A stretch of DNA of 64,000 nucleotides from Zhongshania aquimaris. GTDB taxonomy: Bacteria > Pseudomonadota > Gammaproteobacteria > Pseudomonadales > Spongiibacteraceae. The notes below the pieces were generated by a model. The model was not told where the DNA came from and made no database searches. It saw nothing but the letters and a program-made list of their open reading frames with translations. Positions 9,432-18,846 of this stretch are shown in pieces; the stretch's first letter is position 1, and each line of letters begins with the position of its first letter. The translations under genes and the position numbers were made by a program. The DNA lies in NCBI RefSeq assembly GCF_019312595.1, contig NZ_JAHWDQ010000001.1:868001-932000 (forward strand), written 5' to 3'.

Positions 9432-10475
9432 TTACAACTTACCGTCTGCGGCCATTTGCATAAAGCTCGGGTCAAAGCGGAATTTAATATTTTCACTATT
9501 GCCGTATACACCGGCAGGTGTCTCGATACCGATAAATCCCGCGTCCGGCGCGCCGTCACCCAAAAGGCCGTGGGCGAAGGAGAACTCAGCAACATTTTTC
9601 ATGGTGGTTTTTAGCGCTGCGCTGTTAGTAAATTCAACAGCACTGGCTGGGGTATAAAACATTTTTGTGCTCGCTAGTTGCGATTCATAACCAGCTAAAT
9701 CGGTGCCAGATGCCGTACCCATTGCGGTCCGCGCAGCAATACCAGCTTTACCCGCGTCACTCATGGTCGCCATAATTTCGTACCACGCGCCGGTTAAGGC
9801 CTTACCTAGGTTTGGATTGGCTTTTAGCACATCGGTGTTAATCACCAGCAAGTCGATGATTTCGCCTGGAATTTGCGAGGAATCGAATACTTTGTTCGAA
9901 CCCGGCATACTCATGATTTCGCTTAGCAGCGGATTCCAAGTTGCTACCGATGTCACGCCGGCAGTTGGGAAGACAGCGACCATATCGGCGTCAGATGTGT
10001 TTACCACAGTGACGTCAGACTCGCTCATACCCACGCTTTCTAAGCCGCGCGCCAGCAAGTAATGAGAAACACTGAGTTCGACCAAATTAACTTTCTGGCC
10101 TTTGATGTCTTTTAGGTCTTTATAACCTTTCAACACCACGCCGTCGTTGCCGTTAGAGAAGTCACCCACGATCAGCGCAGTACTATCCACGCCGCCCGCA
10201 GCGGGAATGGTTAGCGCGTCCATATTGGTCATGGCACAGGCCGCAAACTCGCCTGTGGTGTACTGGTTAATGGATTCGATGTAATCATTGATCTGCACAA
10301 CCTCAATATCGAGATCGTATTTTTTAGCCCATTTATCCACGATCTTTTGCTCGGCGCCGTAGCCCCAAGGCATCCAACCCACGTAGATAGACCAGCAGAT
10401 TTTAAAGCTGTCAGTAGCAGCAGAAGAGAATGACGAGAACGTCAGGGTAAGTAGTAAAGCGGCAATTCGCTTCAT
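9432..10475 (-). CDS. ABC substrate-binding protein (probable guanidine-binding)
   Basis: A 347-residue periplasmic binding protein of the NMT1/SsuA-like class with a Sec signal (MKRIAALLLTLTFSSFSSA). The mature start SFKICWSIYVGWMPWGYG is the usual first strand of the fold. The frame is open to an ATG at 10508, but the ATG at 10475 has GGAGG at good spacing and begins the signal peptide, so I prefer it; the 10508 ATG also has AGGAG, so a short leader extension or overlapping start is possible. It is the first gene after the guanidine-I riboswitch and so the one most directly controlled by it. Confidence 0.92.
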   Translation of the reverse strand: MKRIAALLLTLTFSSFSSAATDSFKICWSIYVGWMPWGYGAEQKIVDKWAKKYDLDIEVVQINDYIESINQYTTGEFAACAMTNMDALTIPAAGGVDSTALIVGDFSNGNDGVVLKGYKDLKDIKGQKVNLVELSVSHYLLARGLESVGMSESDVTVVNTSDADMVAVFPTAGVTSVATWNPLLSEIMSMPGSNKVFDSSQIPGEIIDLLVINTDVLKANPNLGKALTGAWYEIMATMSDAGKAGIAARTAMGTASGTDLAGYESQLASTKMFYTPASAVEFTNSAALKTTMKNVAEFSFAHGLLGDGAPDAGFIGIETPAGVYGNSENIKFRFDPSFMQMAADGKL

Positions 10476-10534
10476 AGGTAAACCTCCAGCGGTTTTACAC
10501 AGATTCATAGAGCACTCCTGGCGAATATCGCCGA

Positions 10535-10656
10535 TCGTCTCCCGGGCTTTTGTCCCGCCGTGTAACCTTGTGATTTAGCATAGCTGCTAGCATCGCCGAA
10601 GGTCGAAAGCTCTCGGACCAGTCATCTCAAATTATCTGAGATCGGAACCCTAGCTT
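10535..10656 (-). promoter_or_regulatory. Guanidine-I riboswitch (ykkC-yxkD class)
   Basis: Read on the minus strand, the conserved blocks occur in the right order and spacing: CTAGGGTTCCG, a variable hairpin (ATCTCAGATAATTTGAGAT), ACTGGTCCGAGAGC, a variable arm, ACACGG, then AAAAGCCCGGGAGA. These are the signature segments of the guanidine-I aptamer, which binds guanidinium and turns genes on. Just downstream a GGCGA-TAT-TCGCC hairpin sits immediately before the AGGAG site for the ATG at 10508. There is no U-rich terminator, so translational control is more likely than attenuation; that part is inference. Confidence 0.95.
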
Positions 10657-10667
10657 TCCATTTCTAA

Positions 10668-10729
10668 ATTGTAGGTCGTCCAATGTCACCAAGAGTGCGG
10701 ACATTAGCACTAATACAGGTTTCGTGCCA
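10668..10729 (-). promoter_or_regulatory. Candidate promoter(s) for the guanidine operon
   Basis: Two weak candidates lie just upstream of the aptamer on the minus strand. A TACAAT -10 box (10668-10673) would start the RNA near 10661, right where the riboswitch begins, but its -35 is poor. Alternatively TGGCACG-N4-CTGTA (10714-10729) resembles a sigma-54 -24/-12 element with a perfect -24 half and an imperfect -12 half; this would suit nitrogen control. Neither is certain. Confidence 0.35.
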
Positions 10730-10880
10730 AGCCCCGCATATCCAGCTATACCGGCGATCGAGAATGAAGCAAAGCAATCTCCTTATTCGCGGCCCTCAAT
10801 AACGCACCAAAATAAATCAGACCACGCACCAAAGTAAATCACAACTTGAGCTTGAGGAAGCATTGCTAAAATAGACTTAC

Positions 10881-10909
10881 AAAAAAATGCCGGGCACTGA
10901 AGGCCCGGC
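10881..10909 (-). terminator. Rho-independent terminator of the TonB-dependent receptor gene
   Basis: On the minus strand GCCGGGC, a 7-base loop and GCCCGGC are followed by ATTTTTTT, a textbook intrinsic terminator. It lies 17 bp after the receptor stop codon and insulates the guanidine operon from read-through. Confidence 0.93.
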
Positions 10910-10925
10910 AAAGGGTTGCGTTACC

Positions 10926-13388
10926 TTAAAAATTGTATCTAAAGTTAACTCCTATCTCTCGTTCAGCGTTCATACTGATCTGACGATAGGTGGATGAGCG
11001 TGTTTCCCCTTCAGCCGTTTGAAATGTAGGGGGCTGAAGTACTTGGACACCAATATTGGCCGCCTCTATTTCACGTGAAAGCACAACTTCTTTGTCGAAT
11101 ACGTTTTTAGCGTACAACATAACTGACCACTTACCCTCTGGATCTCTGACACCGGTATATAGATTCAGAATATCGTATCTACCTACATCATCTATATCGT
11201 TGCTGGGATCATTTTTCGACGCACCGTACATGGTCAGCAGACCTCGAACAAATACTTCTTTTCCAGCTACATCATAGCTATATGATGTAGTTAACGTTGT
11301 CGTCCAATCTGGGGCAAAATTAGAGGAGTAACTAACATTACAAGACCCTACGTTTTGATTACCCGTTGCCGTATCAATATCGGCAACCGTCGGGGCGGTA
11401 GCGCCAGAATCAGGGCGTCCGTCAACAGGAGCATAGTCATTACAAGGAATTAGACCGTTGTCGATTTCCCCTTTTGCGTAACTCATCAAGGCGCCAACAT
11501 TCCAGTTAGGAGTCACTTGATAACGAGATTCCACCTCCAAGCCGTAGACATTGACTGGCACCGCGGCAACAAAATTGAATTGCTCTACTGAACGCACACC
11601 ATTTGAATCGGTAGACACATAGTTAACTCCACTACCGCCTGAGCGATAGGGATAGTTATCAAACGTTTGATAAAACGCAGCCACATTCAGCTGCAAACGA
11701 TCATCCATTGACGAAGACTTAACACCAATCTCAATCGATTCTGACTCTTCAGGGTCTAGCGTAATAAAACTGTTCTCTAGGTCACTACGCGCAAAGCTAA
11801 AGTTTCCAACCGCGCTAACACCTGGGCGCCAGGAGTTACCCACAGTGACATAACTCATGACGTCTTCGGTCACATAGTACTTCGCCGAAATTAAGTATAT
11901 AAACTCATTCCAGTCTTCATCACGCGTCGCAATTATACGCCCAGACACCTTTGTGGAATCCTCATCGTGATAGCTGATGTACCGCCATCCTGCAGATAGC
12001 TCGGTGGCATCATTAAACTTCCAGGTGAAATTGGCGAACAGCGATTTTTCTACCGATTCCCTTCTACGCTCTACCGGCGTTCCGTTCACCACAGCCAAGC
12101 CGCCACCTGCAAATGCGGGAAGAAATACAGAAGTTTGCTGGATCAAATCTGTATCGGGATTATTTTTCTGGTACAAGATACCGGCAACATAATCAAACGC
12201 ATCATTGATTAATTCAGCTGAAGAGACTCTCAATTCGTGGGTAAAACCTGAGGTATCGGTCTCTAGTTCTTGACCTACATTAGACAAGCGAGGATCTGAT
12301 CCCGGACCGAAAAACACATCACCAGTATCACCTACGTCTTTTCGATCGATGTTCATATTGGTTAACGCGCCAACATAATTCCAGCGAAGTCCCGCATTTT
12401 CCCACTCTACCTCTAATCCAGCACGCTCAATATCCTGCTCTGATTTTTGACCAATATCACTCACCGCTTTTCTATCGCTGGCGCTAAAATCGCCCTGCGC
12501 TGGTGCCGCTATCGTAGCATCTTCATAATTTGCAGATTCAACTTGGGTAAAACTTAATCGGTCCGGGGTAATCCGCTGATACATCAGATTCATTTCTAAG
12601 GTATCGACAGGAGAATAGCGAAGAGAGAAACGATAGCCCTTACCTTCGTATTCAGACGACTTATTACTGTTGATACTATCGACGCGGTTATCGTCATTCT
12701 GTTCATAGAAGCCAGCAATCCGAAGTGCGAGTACATCTTCAATTATTGGCTGATTCACCGCAAAACGTCCGTTGCGACCTCCGATATTATTTACTGTACT
12801 ATCAATGTAGCCACCAAACGCCTGCATATCAGGCCGTTCAGTTTGTATAGTGATTGCACCCGACGGAGATGCGCGCCCACGAAGCGTGCCCTGAGGTCCA
12901 CGCAGAACTTCAATCTGACCAATATCAAAGGTAGCTTGCATAGCTGCTAACGAGTTTATTGGTGCGTCATTCAAGTAAAACTCAACGGTGGGATCAAAGC
13001 CACTGGCGAAGGTATCAAACCGCACCCCACGCACAGACGCATTCGGAGCAATAGAATCTTCCTGTAACGTCAAGCCAGCAACTATCGAAGATAGATCTTC
13101 AAGCTTTCTTACGTTTAACTGTTGCAACGTTTCTGATGACACCGCATTCACTGACAATGGGACATCTTGAGCAGTTTCAGACTTTCTTCTTGCGGTGACA
13201 TACACTTCTTCGATTTCTACATTCTTAACAGATTTCACACCGGTATTTTCTTGCGAGAATACTGAATTTCCGCCTAAGATTAAAAGTGGTGTTAATGCAA
13301 TAAATGTTAATTTGTCAATCTGGCCTTTTTGCATGGGCTGCAAAAATAAACTCTTCAGCTTTCGCATCTCTTCTACTCCGTGCGACAC
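10926..13388 (-). CDS. TonB-dependent outer-membrane receptor
   Basis: An 820-residue outer-membrane receptor. After a hydrophobic export segment (about residues 25-45) comes a TonB box-like EEVYVTARRK, then the plug domain (DVPLSVNAVSSETLQQLNV; VRGVRFDTF; IEVLRGPQGTLRGRASPSGA) and a long beta-barrel ending in the usual aromatic residue (EIGVNFRYNF). The plug motifs and IEVLRGPQGTLxG place it in the large ligand-uptake group typical of marine and Caulobacter-like receptors; the ligand cannot be named. It is monocistronic with its own terminator, and no Fur box was seen upstream, so a carbon or xenobiotic ligand is as likely as a siderophore. N-terminal start uncertain: MRKLKSLFLQPMQ at residue 9 is an alternative. 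Confidence 0.92.
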   Translation of the reverse strand: MSHGVEEMRKLKSLFLQPMQKGQIDKLTFIALTPLLILGGNSVFSQENTGVKSVKNVEIEEVYVTARRKSETAQDVPLSVNAVSSETLQQLNVRKLEDLSSIVAGLTLQEDSIAPNASVRGVRFDTFASGFDPTVEFYLNDAPINSLAAMQATFDIGQIEVLRGPQGTLRGRASPSGAITIQTERPDMQAFGGYIDSTVNNIGGRNGRFAVNQPIIEDVLALRIAGFYEQNDDNRVDSINSNKSSEYEGKGYRFSLRYSPVDTLEMNLMYQRITPDRLSFTQVESANYEDATIAAPAQGDFSASDRKAVSDIGQKSEQDIERAGLEVEWENAGLRWNYVGALTNMNIDRKDVGDTGDVFFGPGSDPRLSNVGQELETDTSGFTHELRVSSAELINDAFDYVAGILYQKNNPDTDLIQQTSVFLPAFAGGGLAVVNGTPVERRRESVEKSLFANFTWKFNDATELSAGWRYISYHDEDSTKVSGRIIATRDEDWNEFIYLISAKYYVTEDVMSYVTVGNSWRPGVSAVGNFSFARSDLENSFITLDPEESESIEIGVKSSSMDDRLQLNVAAFYQTFDNYPYRSGGSGVNYVSTDSNGVRSVEQFNFVAAVPVNVYGLEVESRYQVTPNWNVGALMSYAKGEIDNGLIPCNDYAPVDGRPDSGATAPTVADIDTATGNQNVGSCNVSYSSNFAPDWTTTLTTSYSYDVAGKEVFVRGLLTMYGASKNDPSNDIDDVGRYDILNLYTGVRDPEGKWSVMLYAKNVFDKEVVLSREIEAANIGVQVLQPPTFQTAEGETRSSTYRQISMNAEREIGVNFRYNF

Positions 13389-13757
13389 AATGTCGTCAAT
13401 TATTATTTAGCTGCTCGCTACATACGGATGTACTCCGTCACTTGGTGACATCAATTTTGGCTCAATCAGAAAACTCCAACCGATTCAAAACATCCGCTTA
13501 CAACAGCTGCCCAACTACTACGGCAGCTCACAGTAAAGAGTAGAAAACTGAATCGAACCTGAAATGGGTTAAAATTCTGTAATACTTCAGTTAAAAATAA
13601 GCGCAAACCTAATTAAAGCAGCGGAATGTGCACATAGCGATTACGAGAGTTTTAGCAATCGATATCTAATTTGCACTGCGGCAAAAGCGATTGGCGAGGC
13701 CAGGGAAAAAGACGACGGTACACGTTGTAACATGGCGGCACTAATCACGATTGCTTT
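13389..13757. other. Intergenic region upstream of the receptor gene
   Basis: About 370 bp containing the presumed minus-strand promoter of the TonB-dependent receptor gene and the 3' flank of the histidine-kinase gene. No convincing promoter hexamers, Fur box, RNA gene or repeat was recognised. Confidence 0.5.
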
Positions 13758-15137
13758 TCAGCCTATAGGCCAGTTGACCATAACTCTAAATCCACCTCGC
13801 TCACTAACCGCCCCCAGCTGAACGGAGGCATCGTGAAGCTCTGCAATACGCTGCACAATCGACAGACCTAAGCCAACACCATTAGCGCGCTGACCAGCGG
13901 GACGAAAGAAGCGCTCGCTCAATCGTTGATACACATCGGAAGGCAGCGGCGAACATGCATTTTCGATCACCAATTCAACATCGCTTTCAGATTGCTTTAT
14001 GGCGATTCCCACCACACTTCCTGCATCTGCGTACTTAAAGGCATTGGCTATTAAATTACGCAATAACACCCGCATCCACTCCGCATTGCCCGTCAAGCTA
14101 ATCGCTGGCGCAAAATCCATATCCAGCTCTAAGTCACGGTCGTGGGCGATGCCTCCCATATCAGCAATCACATCGAGCAGGAGTTCACTTACATCGAAGT
14201 GATTGCGTTTAAATTCTTGGTCGGGATCAAGGCGCGCCAAGGTCAATAATTGCTGCACTGTATCTGCCGAGCGACGCACACGGGTTTCTATGCCATGCAA
14301 CATACTGCGCGTGGCAGTATCGGTCTCAAGTCGAAGGCAGCGCTGCACCTCGGCCTTAATTGCGGACAATGGTGTTTGCAGTTCGTGAGCGGCGTTAGCG
14401 GTAAACCGGCTTTCGCTGGCGAGCGCTCTTTCCAAACGCTCTAATAAGCCGTTTAACGCGTTTACGACCGGACGGAGTTCTCTCGGAATATCGTCGATAT
14501 TGAGTGGTGTCATTGCATGCGGGTTACGCGCGGCGATATCTTCCGCCAAAACTTGTAGTGGCGCCAAACCGCGCTCTACACCGACAATTAAAAATCCCGC
14601 CGTTAATGGCATTGCAATTAAAAGCGGTAGCACTATTTGCCAGAAAGTAGCCGCGCCATTCCTTCTTGCATGTTCTAAATCCACCCCCACAGCCAGCCAG
14701 ACATTAAACGCTGGAAGATGACGGTAAATGATACGCCACTCCGAACTGTCATCATCGCGGGCCACTATTTTAGTTATTAAACCCGTGCTTTCCGGTTTGG
14801 GTAATCGTTGAGAGTTTTCACTCAGCTGAATATTACTTTCGCCAAACCACAGGTTTATTACCTGCTCCTGCCCCTCATTGAATCCTGTCATCCTCGCAAA
14901 GGGATTGCTCTCAGAATGAGTCGCTCTGTTTTGAAAATAATGTCGTACTTGTGGGTCACCTAGCACCGCCTCTATCGTGTGCTGCCCCATATCCGCGTAG
15001 CGTATTAGGCGCTCATCAATTTGTTTGAGCACCACGCTACGAGAGTGCAACACCGTGAGCACAACAGCAAATAGCCAGATCAATAGAATCAAACTGAGCA
15101 ATATAGTGAGTAGGCGACGACGCAGTGAAATAGCCAT
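13758..15137 (-). CDS. Sensor histidine kinase (QseC/PmrB-like)
   Basis: A 459-residue membrane histidine kinase: a transmembrane helix near 10-30, a periplasmic sensor of about 130 residues, a second helix (IVLPLLIAMPLTAGFLIVG), a HAMP-like linker, a HisKA box with the phospho-acceptor in NAAHELQTPLSAIKAE, an N box (LLRNLIANAFKYAD) and a G box (GVGLGLSIVQRI). It is the partner of the OmpR-type regulator whose stop overlaps its start at 15137. The signal is unknown. The pair lies directly after a DUF1592/DUF1552 cluster on the same strand and just ahead of the TonB-dependent receptor gene. Confidence 0.93.
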   Translation of the reverse strand: MAISLRRRLLTILLSLILLIWLFAVVLTVLHSRSVVLKQIDERLIRYADMGQHTIEAVLGDPQVRHYFQNRATHSESNPFARMTGFNEGQEQVINLWFGESNIQLSENSQRLPKPESTGLITKIVARDDDSSEWRIIYRHLPAFNVWLAVGVDLEHARRNGAATFWQIVLPLLIAMPLTAGFLIVGVERGLAPLQVLAEDIAARNPHAMTPLNIDDIPRELRPVVNALNGLLERLERALASESRFTANAAHELQTPLSAIKAEVQRCLRLETDTATRSMLHGIETRVRRSADTVQQLLTLARLDPDQEFKRNHFDVSELLLDVIADMGGIAHDRDLELDMDFAPAISLTGNAEWMRVLLRNLIANAFKYADAGSVVGIAIKQSESDVELVIENACSPLPSDVYQRLSERFFRPAGQRANGVGLGLSIVQRIAELHDASVQLGAVSERGGFRVMVNWPIG

Positions 15138-15790
15138 CAGCGAAACCGATATCCAACACCGCGCATTGTTTCTATTCGCTCGCGACCAAAACGTTTTCGC
15201 AACCGAGATATATACACTTCTATGGTATTAGATTCGACTTCCTCGCCCCAATTATTGCTGCACTCAAGTAAGCGCGCCTTCGTCATAAAACGACCGCGAT
15301 TACGCAACAACAATTCCAGCACTGCAAATTCTTTGGCGGTTAAATCGTCAACTTTCTGCCCCAAATACATCACTGAATGGCTCGCGGGATCAACCTCAAT
15401 TCCCTCTGCCTTTAAGGTAGGTACTTTACTTCCACCGCGTCGCAAGAGTGATCTCACTCTGGCAAACAACTCATCCATTTCAAAAGGCTTAGTCAGGTAA
15501 TCGTCGGCGCCGGCATCCAAGCCCTTTACTTTATCGTCAATGGCATCGCAAGCAGTTAACAACAAAACAGGCGTTTGTAGTTCTTCCGCACGCAGAGAAA
15601 CAAGCACGTCTATACCGGATTTACCCGGCAGTCGCACATCCAAAATAAGTAAATCGTGGCTACCGGTTTTCAAGGTCGATAACACAAGACTGCCATCAGT
15701 AAACCAATCTACCGCATAGCCCTCTGCAGATAGCGCGCCTTTTACCGAGTCGCCAAGCATTTCATCGTCTTCAACTAGCAGTATTCGCAC
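15137..15790 (-). CDS. OmpR-family response regulator
   Basis: A 217-residue regulator. The receiver has acidic pocket residues in LLVEDDE, phospho-acceptor Asp51 in LLILDVRLPG and Lys in DYLTKPFE. The C-terminal winged helix ends with VYISRLRKRFGRERIETMRGVGYRFR-type recognition and wing segments. It is closest in style to QseB/PmrA. Its gene precedes and overlaps that of the kinase. The start lies 66 bp after the DUF1552 gene, so read-through from that cluster is possible. Confidence 0.94.
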   Translation of the reverse strand: MRILLVEDDEMLGDSVKGALSAEGYAVDWFTDGSLVLSTLKTGSHDLLILDVRLPGKSGIDVLVSLRAEELQTPVLLLTACDAIDDKVKGLDAGADDYLTKPFEMDELFARVRSLLRRGGSKVPTLKAEGIEVDPASHSVMYLGQKVDDLTAKEFAVLELLLRNRGRFMTKARLLECSNNWGEEVESNTIEVYISRLRKRFGRERIETMRGVGYRFR

Positions 15791-15856
15791 CGCCCTCTCC
15801 CACCAAGTCTATACCGTCATGATAGCCCTATTTACAACACTTTCACCAAGTACGTC

Positions 15857-17191
15857 TCAGACCAACAATTCCGTTATGGTACGATTTGTCTCCATCGATA
15901 AGCCACCCCAGCTCGCCACTGGCAAACCCATCGCCTGCTGCACTGTTAGGCCAATACGCGTAATCGGATCTGCGTTCCCCGCTAAATGAAAGCCCGTGCG
16001 TATACGGCCGCCGGCAGCCCCTGCAATCATGGCGGGAATACCTTCAACTGCATGGGATTTAGCGATTGAGCAATCCGAATGCGCAAGTACCAAGCAATTG
16101 TCTAGCAGCGTGCCATCGCCCTCTGGAATGCCATCTATGGCGTCAAGGAAATCACGCCAAGCCAGCATACTCTGCTGTGCAAACCACGCCACTTCTCGCT
16201 GATGGCCAAGCTTCGGATCTACCGGCTCTTCGTGAGTTAGGGTGTGATGGGTTGAACTCACCCCGGGGCGCCGCAAATTAGATGCGGTGTCTGAAAATAA
16301 AACATTAAAGACTTTGGTCTGATTACACTGCAGAGCCCGCGCCAACAGACCAGCCATAATGCGATGGTTTTCCAATACATTCGAGATTTCCGAATCAACC
16401 GCAGCTTCATTGGGCGAATTTGGTAGGAGAAAATTTTGCACCGGCGCAGGGGGTTGTAATTGCAGCGCCAGTTTTTGCTCCAACTCGCGAACCGAGGTGA
16501 AGTATTCATCCAATCGCTGACGGTCTTCCGCTCCGACTGCCCGCATCAAGGCCTGACGCTCTTCCTGCACGGCTGAGAGCACACTTTTGTGCACCATATA
16601 GTTAGGATCCGGTGTAAACGTCGCATTGTTCGGGTTTTGGAAGCCCTCGCCAAATAGGCGTTGATACAACGCTAAGGGCGAGGTTTCACTGGGGTTCGGC
16701 GAACCCGCGTCCCGATAAGAATACGATCGCTGTATACCCGCCGAACACACTTCTACCGATCTAAAACGCGTATCGGCAATCGCATCAGCAATAAGCACAT
16801 CAAAGGTTGGCGCCTTCACTTGACGGTCTGGCACCGGAATACCGGTGCGCAATCCGAAACATCCTGTCACATGCGGTTTATTCGGTACACCGTCGAGTTT
16901 GACATCAAAACCACTTAGCAGCGCAAGCTTTTCTCGATAGCGCTCGATAGGCTGCAAGTGGGCCGGCATAACGTATTCTCTCCCCGTTTGCTCAGGCACC
17001 CATAGCTCTGGAATATGACCACATCCCCAAATCCATGTCCCAAATCGCACCGGAATTCTTTGCCCTGTGGCCGCCATAGCCTTGCCGGAATCATTGAGAA
17101 AGCAATTTAGCAATGGCAGGCCCATACCGACCATCGCACCTTGAAGACTGCCACGCAAAAAACTACGTCTAGATAACTTAGCCATTTTCAT
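15857..17191 (-). CDS. DUF1552 protein, Tat-exported
   Basis: A 444-residue protein with a twin-arginine signal (KLSRRSFLRGSLQG followed by a hydrophobic stretch). The body has the DUF1552 pattern: RFGTWIWGCGHIPELWVP, LLSGFDVKLDGVPNKPH, a GIQRSYSYRD segment and LAHSDCSIAKSHAVEGIPA. Function is unknown; DUF1552 genes almost always pair with DUF1592-type multidomain cytochromes, as here, where the two genes share their junction base at 17191. An exported metal-dependent, sulfatase-like hydrolase (DUF1501-related) is a guess. The start at residue 1 or 3 (MKMAKLS) is equivalent for export. Confidence 0.9.
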   Translation of the reverse strand: MKMAKLSRRSFLRGSLQGAMVGMGLPLLNCFLNDSGKAMAATGQRIPVRFGTWIWGCGHIPELWVPEQTGREYVMPAHLQPIERYREKLALLSGFDVKLDGVPNKPHVTGCFGLRTGIPVPDRQVKAPTFDVLIADAIADTRFRSVEVCSAGIQRSYSYRDAGSPNPSETSPLALYQRLFGEGFQNPNNATFTPDPNYMVHKSVLSAVQEERQALMRAVGAEDRQRLDEYFTSVRELEQKLALQLQPPAPVQNFLLPNSPNEAAVDSEISNVLENHRIMAGLLARALQCNQTKVFNVLFSDTASNLRRPGVSSTHHTLTHEEPVDPKLGHQREVAWFAQQSMLAWRDFLDAIDGIPEGDGTLLDNCLVLAHSDCSIAKSHAVEGIPAMIAGAAGGRIRTGFHLAGNADPITRIGLTVQQAMGLPVASWGGLSMETNRTITELLV

Positions 17192-18846
17192 TACTCCGAT
17201 CTGTCTGCTAGTTCCGCAATGTGTTCTTGATGGGCTGCAATAGCGAAGAAATTTTTGCTCAGTGCAATAGTTCGCATCAATTCAGGGACGCGATAATTGT
17301 GCTCTTCAAATTTCGCAATCAGATAATCCATATAGCTGCGTTCGTACCACACCGTGTCTCTTCCCACAGCAAAGCGATACATCTTTTCAGCTAGACAACG
17401 CGGCGTTTCAGAATGCTGACTCAAGGCGACACCAAACTCGGATGGTTTCGAGAAATCCAAACCATCAAGAGAACCACTGGCATCAATTTCTGCACCGTTT
17501 TCAAGTTGACGCCAACTTCCCAAGCCATCAAAATTCTCCAAAGCAAAGCCCGGTGGATCCATAATTTTATGGCATCCGGCGCAGGCTGCTTGGCTATTGT
17601 GAGCCCATAGACGATCGCGGGCAGTAGGCATAGGATTACCCTCAGGGTCATCTATGGCACTGAAGTCGACGTCTGGCGGTGGATCAGGTACCTCTTGGCA
17701 AAGAAACACTTCGCGAATCGCTGCACCTCTTAAGGTAGGGGATGAGCGACCAGGGTGTGAGTGCAAACCAAGAAACGAAACGTGAGTTTGAATTCCCGCT
17801 CGGCCGCTTTCAATAGGGAATTCGGTCTTTTCCCATCCGCTCCGCGACGGCACTGGAAGACGGTAGACAACGCCCAAGGCCCGCGTTAAAAACGTCTCTC
17901 GGGTAGTAAATAAATCTCGGTAATCGCCGTGTCGTTCAAGCAATTGATAAGTGATTGTGCGCAGAGTTTGCTCCTGCGCATCGGCTGCCACTTTTGAATT
18001 AAACGCGGGATAAATTTCACTATCTTTCGCTAGATCGTCAAAAAGATCAAACTCGAGCATATCAGTGAAGAATGCGCGCACGGCCAACTCAAACTTGTCT
18101 GAGGACTGCAGACGTCTGACCTGCACTTCTACACCACTTGGCGTATCTAGCTCGCCATCTTTGGCTGCCCGTAACAGCTCTTGGTCAGGGGTAGAGTTCG
18201 TTAAAAAGTAACTCAATCGAGTGGCTTTTGAATACGCATCCAACTGCCTTACACCGTTGCTATCCTGATCTACACGTTCAATTCGAAACGTAAATTCCGG
18301 CGCCGTCATTAATCCGACCAAACCGTATTTCAAGCCGGCATAAAAATCACCTAGATGCGCACTTCCCTGCTTTACGGCATCGACATAACGCGCTATCTGC
18401 GCATCGCTCAATGGCCGTCTAAATAATTTTTCACCGTATTTTTTTACAAAATCAGTAGCGCAGTTTTCGTCAAATTCACTCACATTCTCCGGTGCACAAC
18501 TTAGATATTTGTCGCGCCTCTCGGCCGCCAAAATATAATCGGCAACGCCTCTGGCGGCCGAGTCATATTGCTCCAAGCTAAATGGTGATATGCCCGCCTC
18601 ACCCGTGCCGACCGAAATTAAACCATCGCTTCGCAATGCTCGGCCAAAACGGGCCACCACCGGTACATCGCTGCCGAAAATATCTGCAACGGTAGCGTGA
18701 TACTGGGAATCCGTTAAGCGCCTAAGTAGTGGCGGACCACCGACCGGCTCTGGTTCTGATAGTGCATCTCGACTGCCGTAATCGCCACAGCCAGATATGA
18801 CAGAAAGAAGCACAAAAGGAATAATAAAGAGTCGCTTAGTAATCAC
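17191..18846 (-). CDS. DUF1592-type multidomain c-type cytochrome
   Basis: A 551-residue lipoprotein-like protein (signal FIIPFVLLSVISGC, lipobox Cys about residue 20). It carries the planctomycete-style domains DUF1587, DUF1595, DUF1592, DUF1588 and DUF1585 in order: LLRRLTDSQYHATVADIFG, RPLSDAQIARY, RLSYFLTNSTPDQELL, the THVSFLGLHSHPGRSSPTLRG block, then one heme site CAGCHKIMDPPGFALENFD. The single CxxCH supports periplasmic electron transfer. It overlaps its upstream neighbour by 11 bp and abuts the DUF1552 gene downstream. The biological substrate of such pairs is not established. Confidence 0.9.
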   Translation of the reverse strand: MITKRLFIIPFVLLSVISGCGDYGSRDALSEPEPVGGPPLLRRLTDSQYHATVADIFGSDVPVVARFGRALRSDGLISVGTGEAGISPFSLEQYDSAARGVADYILAAERRDKYLSCAPENVSEFDENCATDFVKKYGEKLFRRPLSDAQIARYVDAVKQGSAHLGDFYAGLKYGLVGLMTAPEFTFRIERVDQDSNGVRQLDAYSKATRLSYFLTNSTPDQELLRAAKDGELDTPSGVEVQVRRLQSSDKFELAVRAFFTDMLEFDLFDDLAKDSEIYPAFNSKVAADAQEQTLRTITYQLLERHGDYRDLFTTRETFLTRALGVVYRLPVPSRSGWEKTEFPIESGRAGIQTHVSFLGLHSHPGRSSPTLRGAAIREVFLCQEVPDPPPDVDFSAIDDPEGNPMPTARDRLWAHNSQAACAGCHKIMDPPGFALENFDGLGSWRQLENGAEIDASGSLDGLDFSKPSEFGVALSQHSETPRCLAEKMYRFAVGRDTVWYERSYMDYLIAKFEEHNYRVPELMRTIALSKNFFAIAAHQEHIAELADRSE

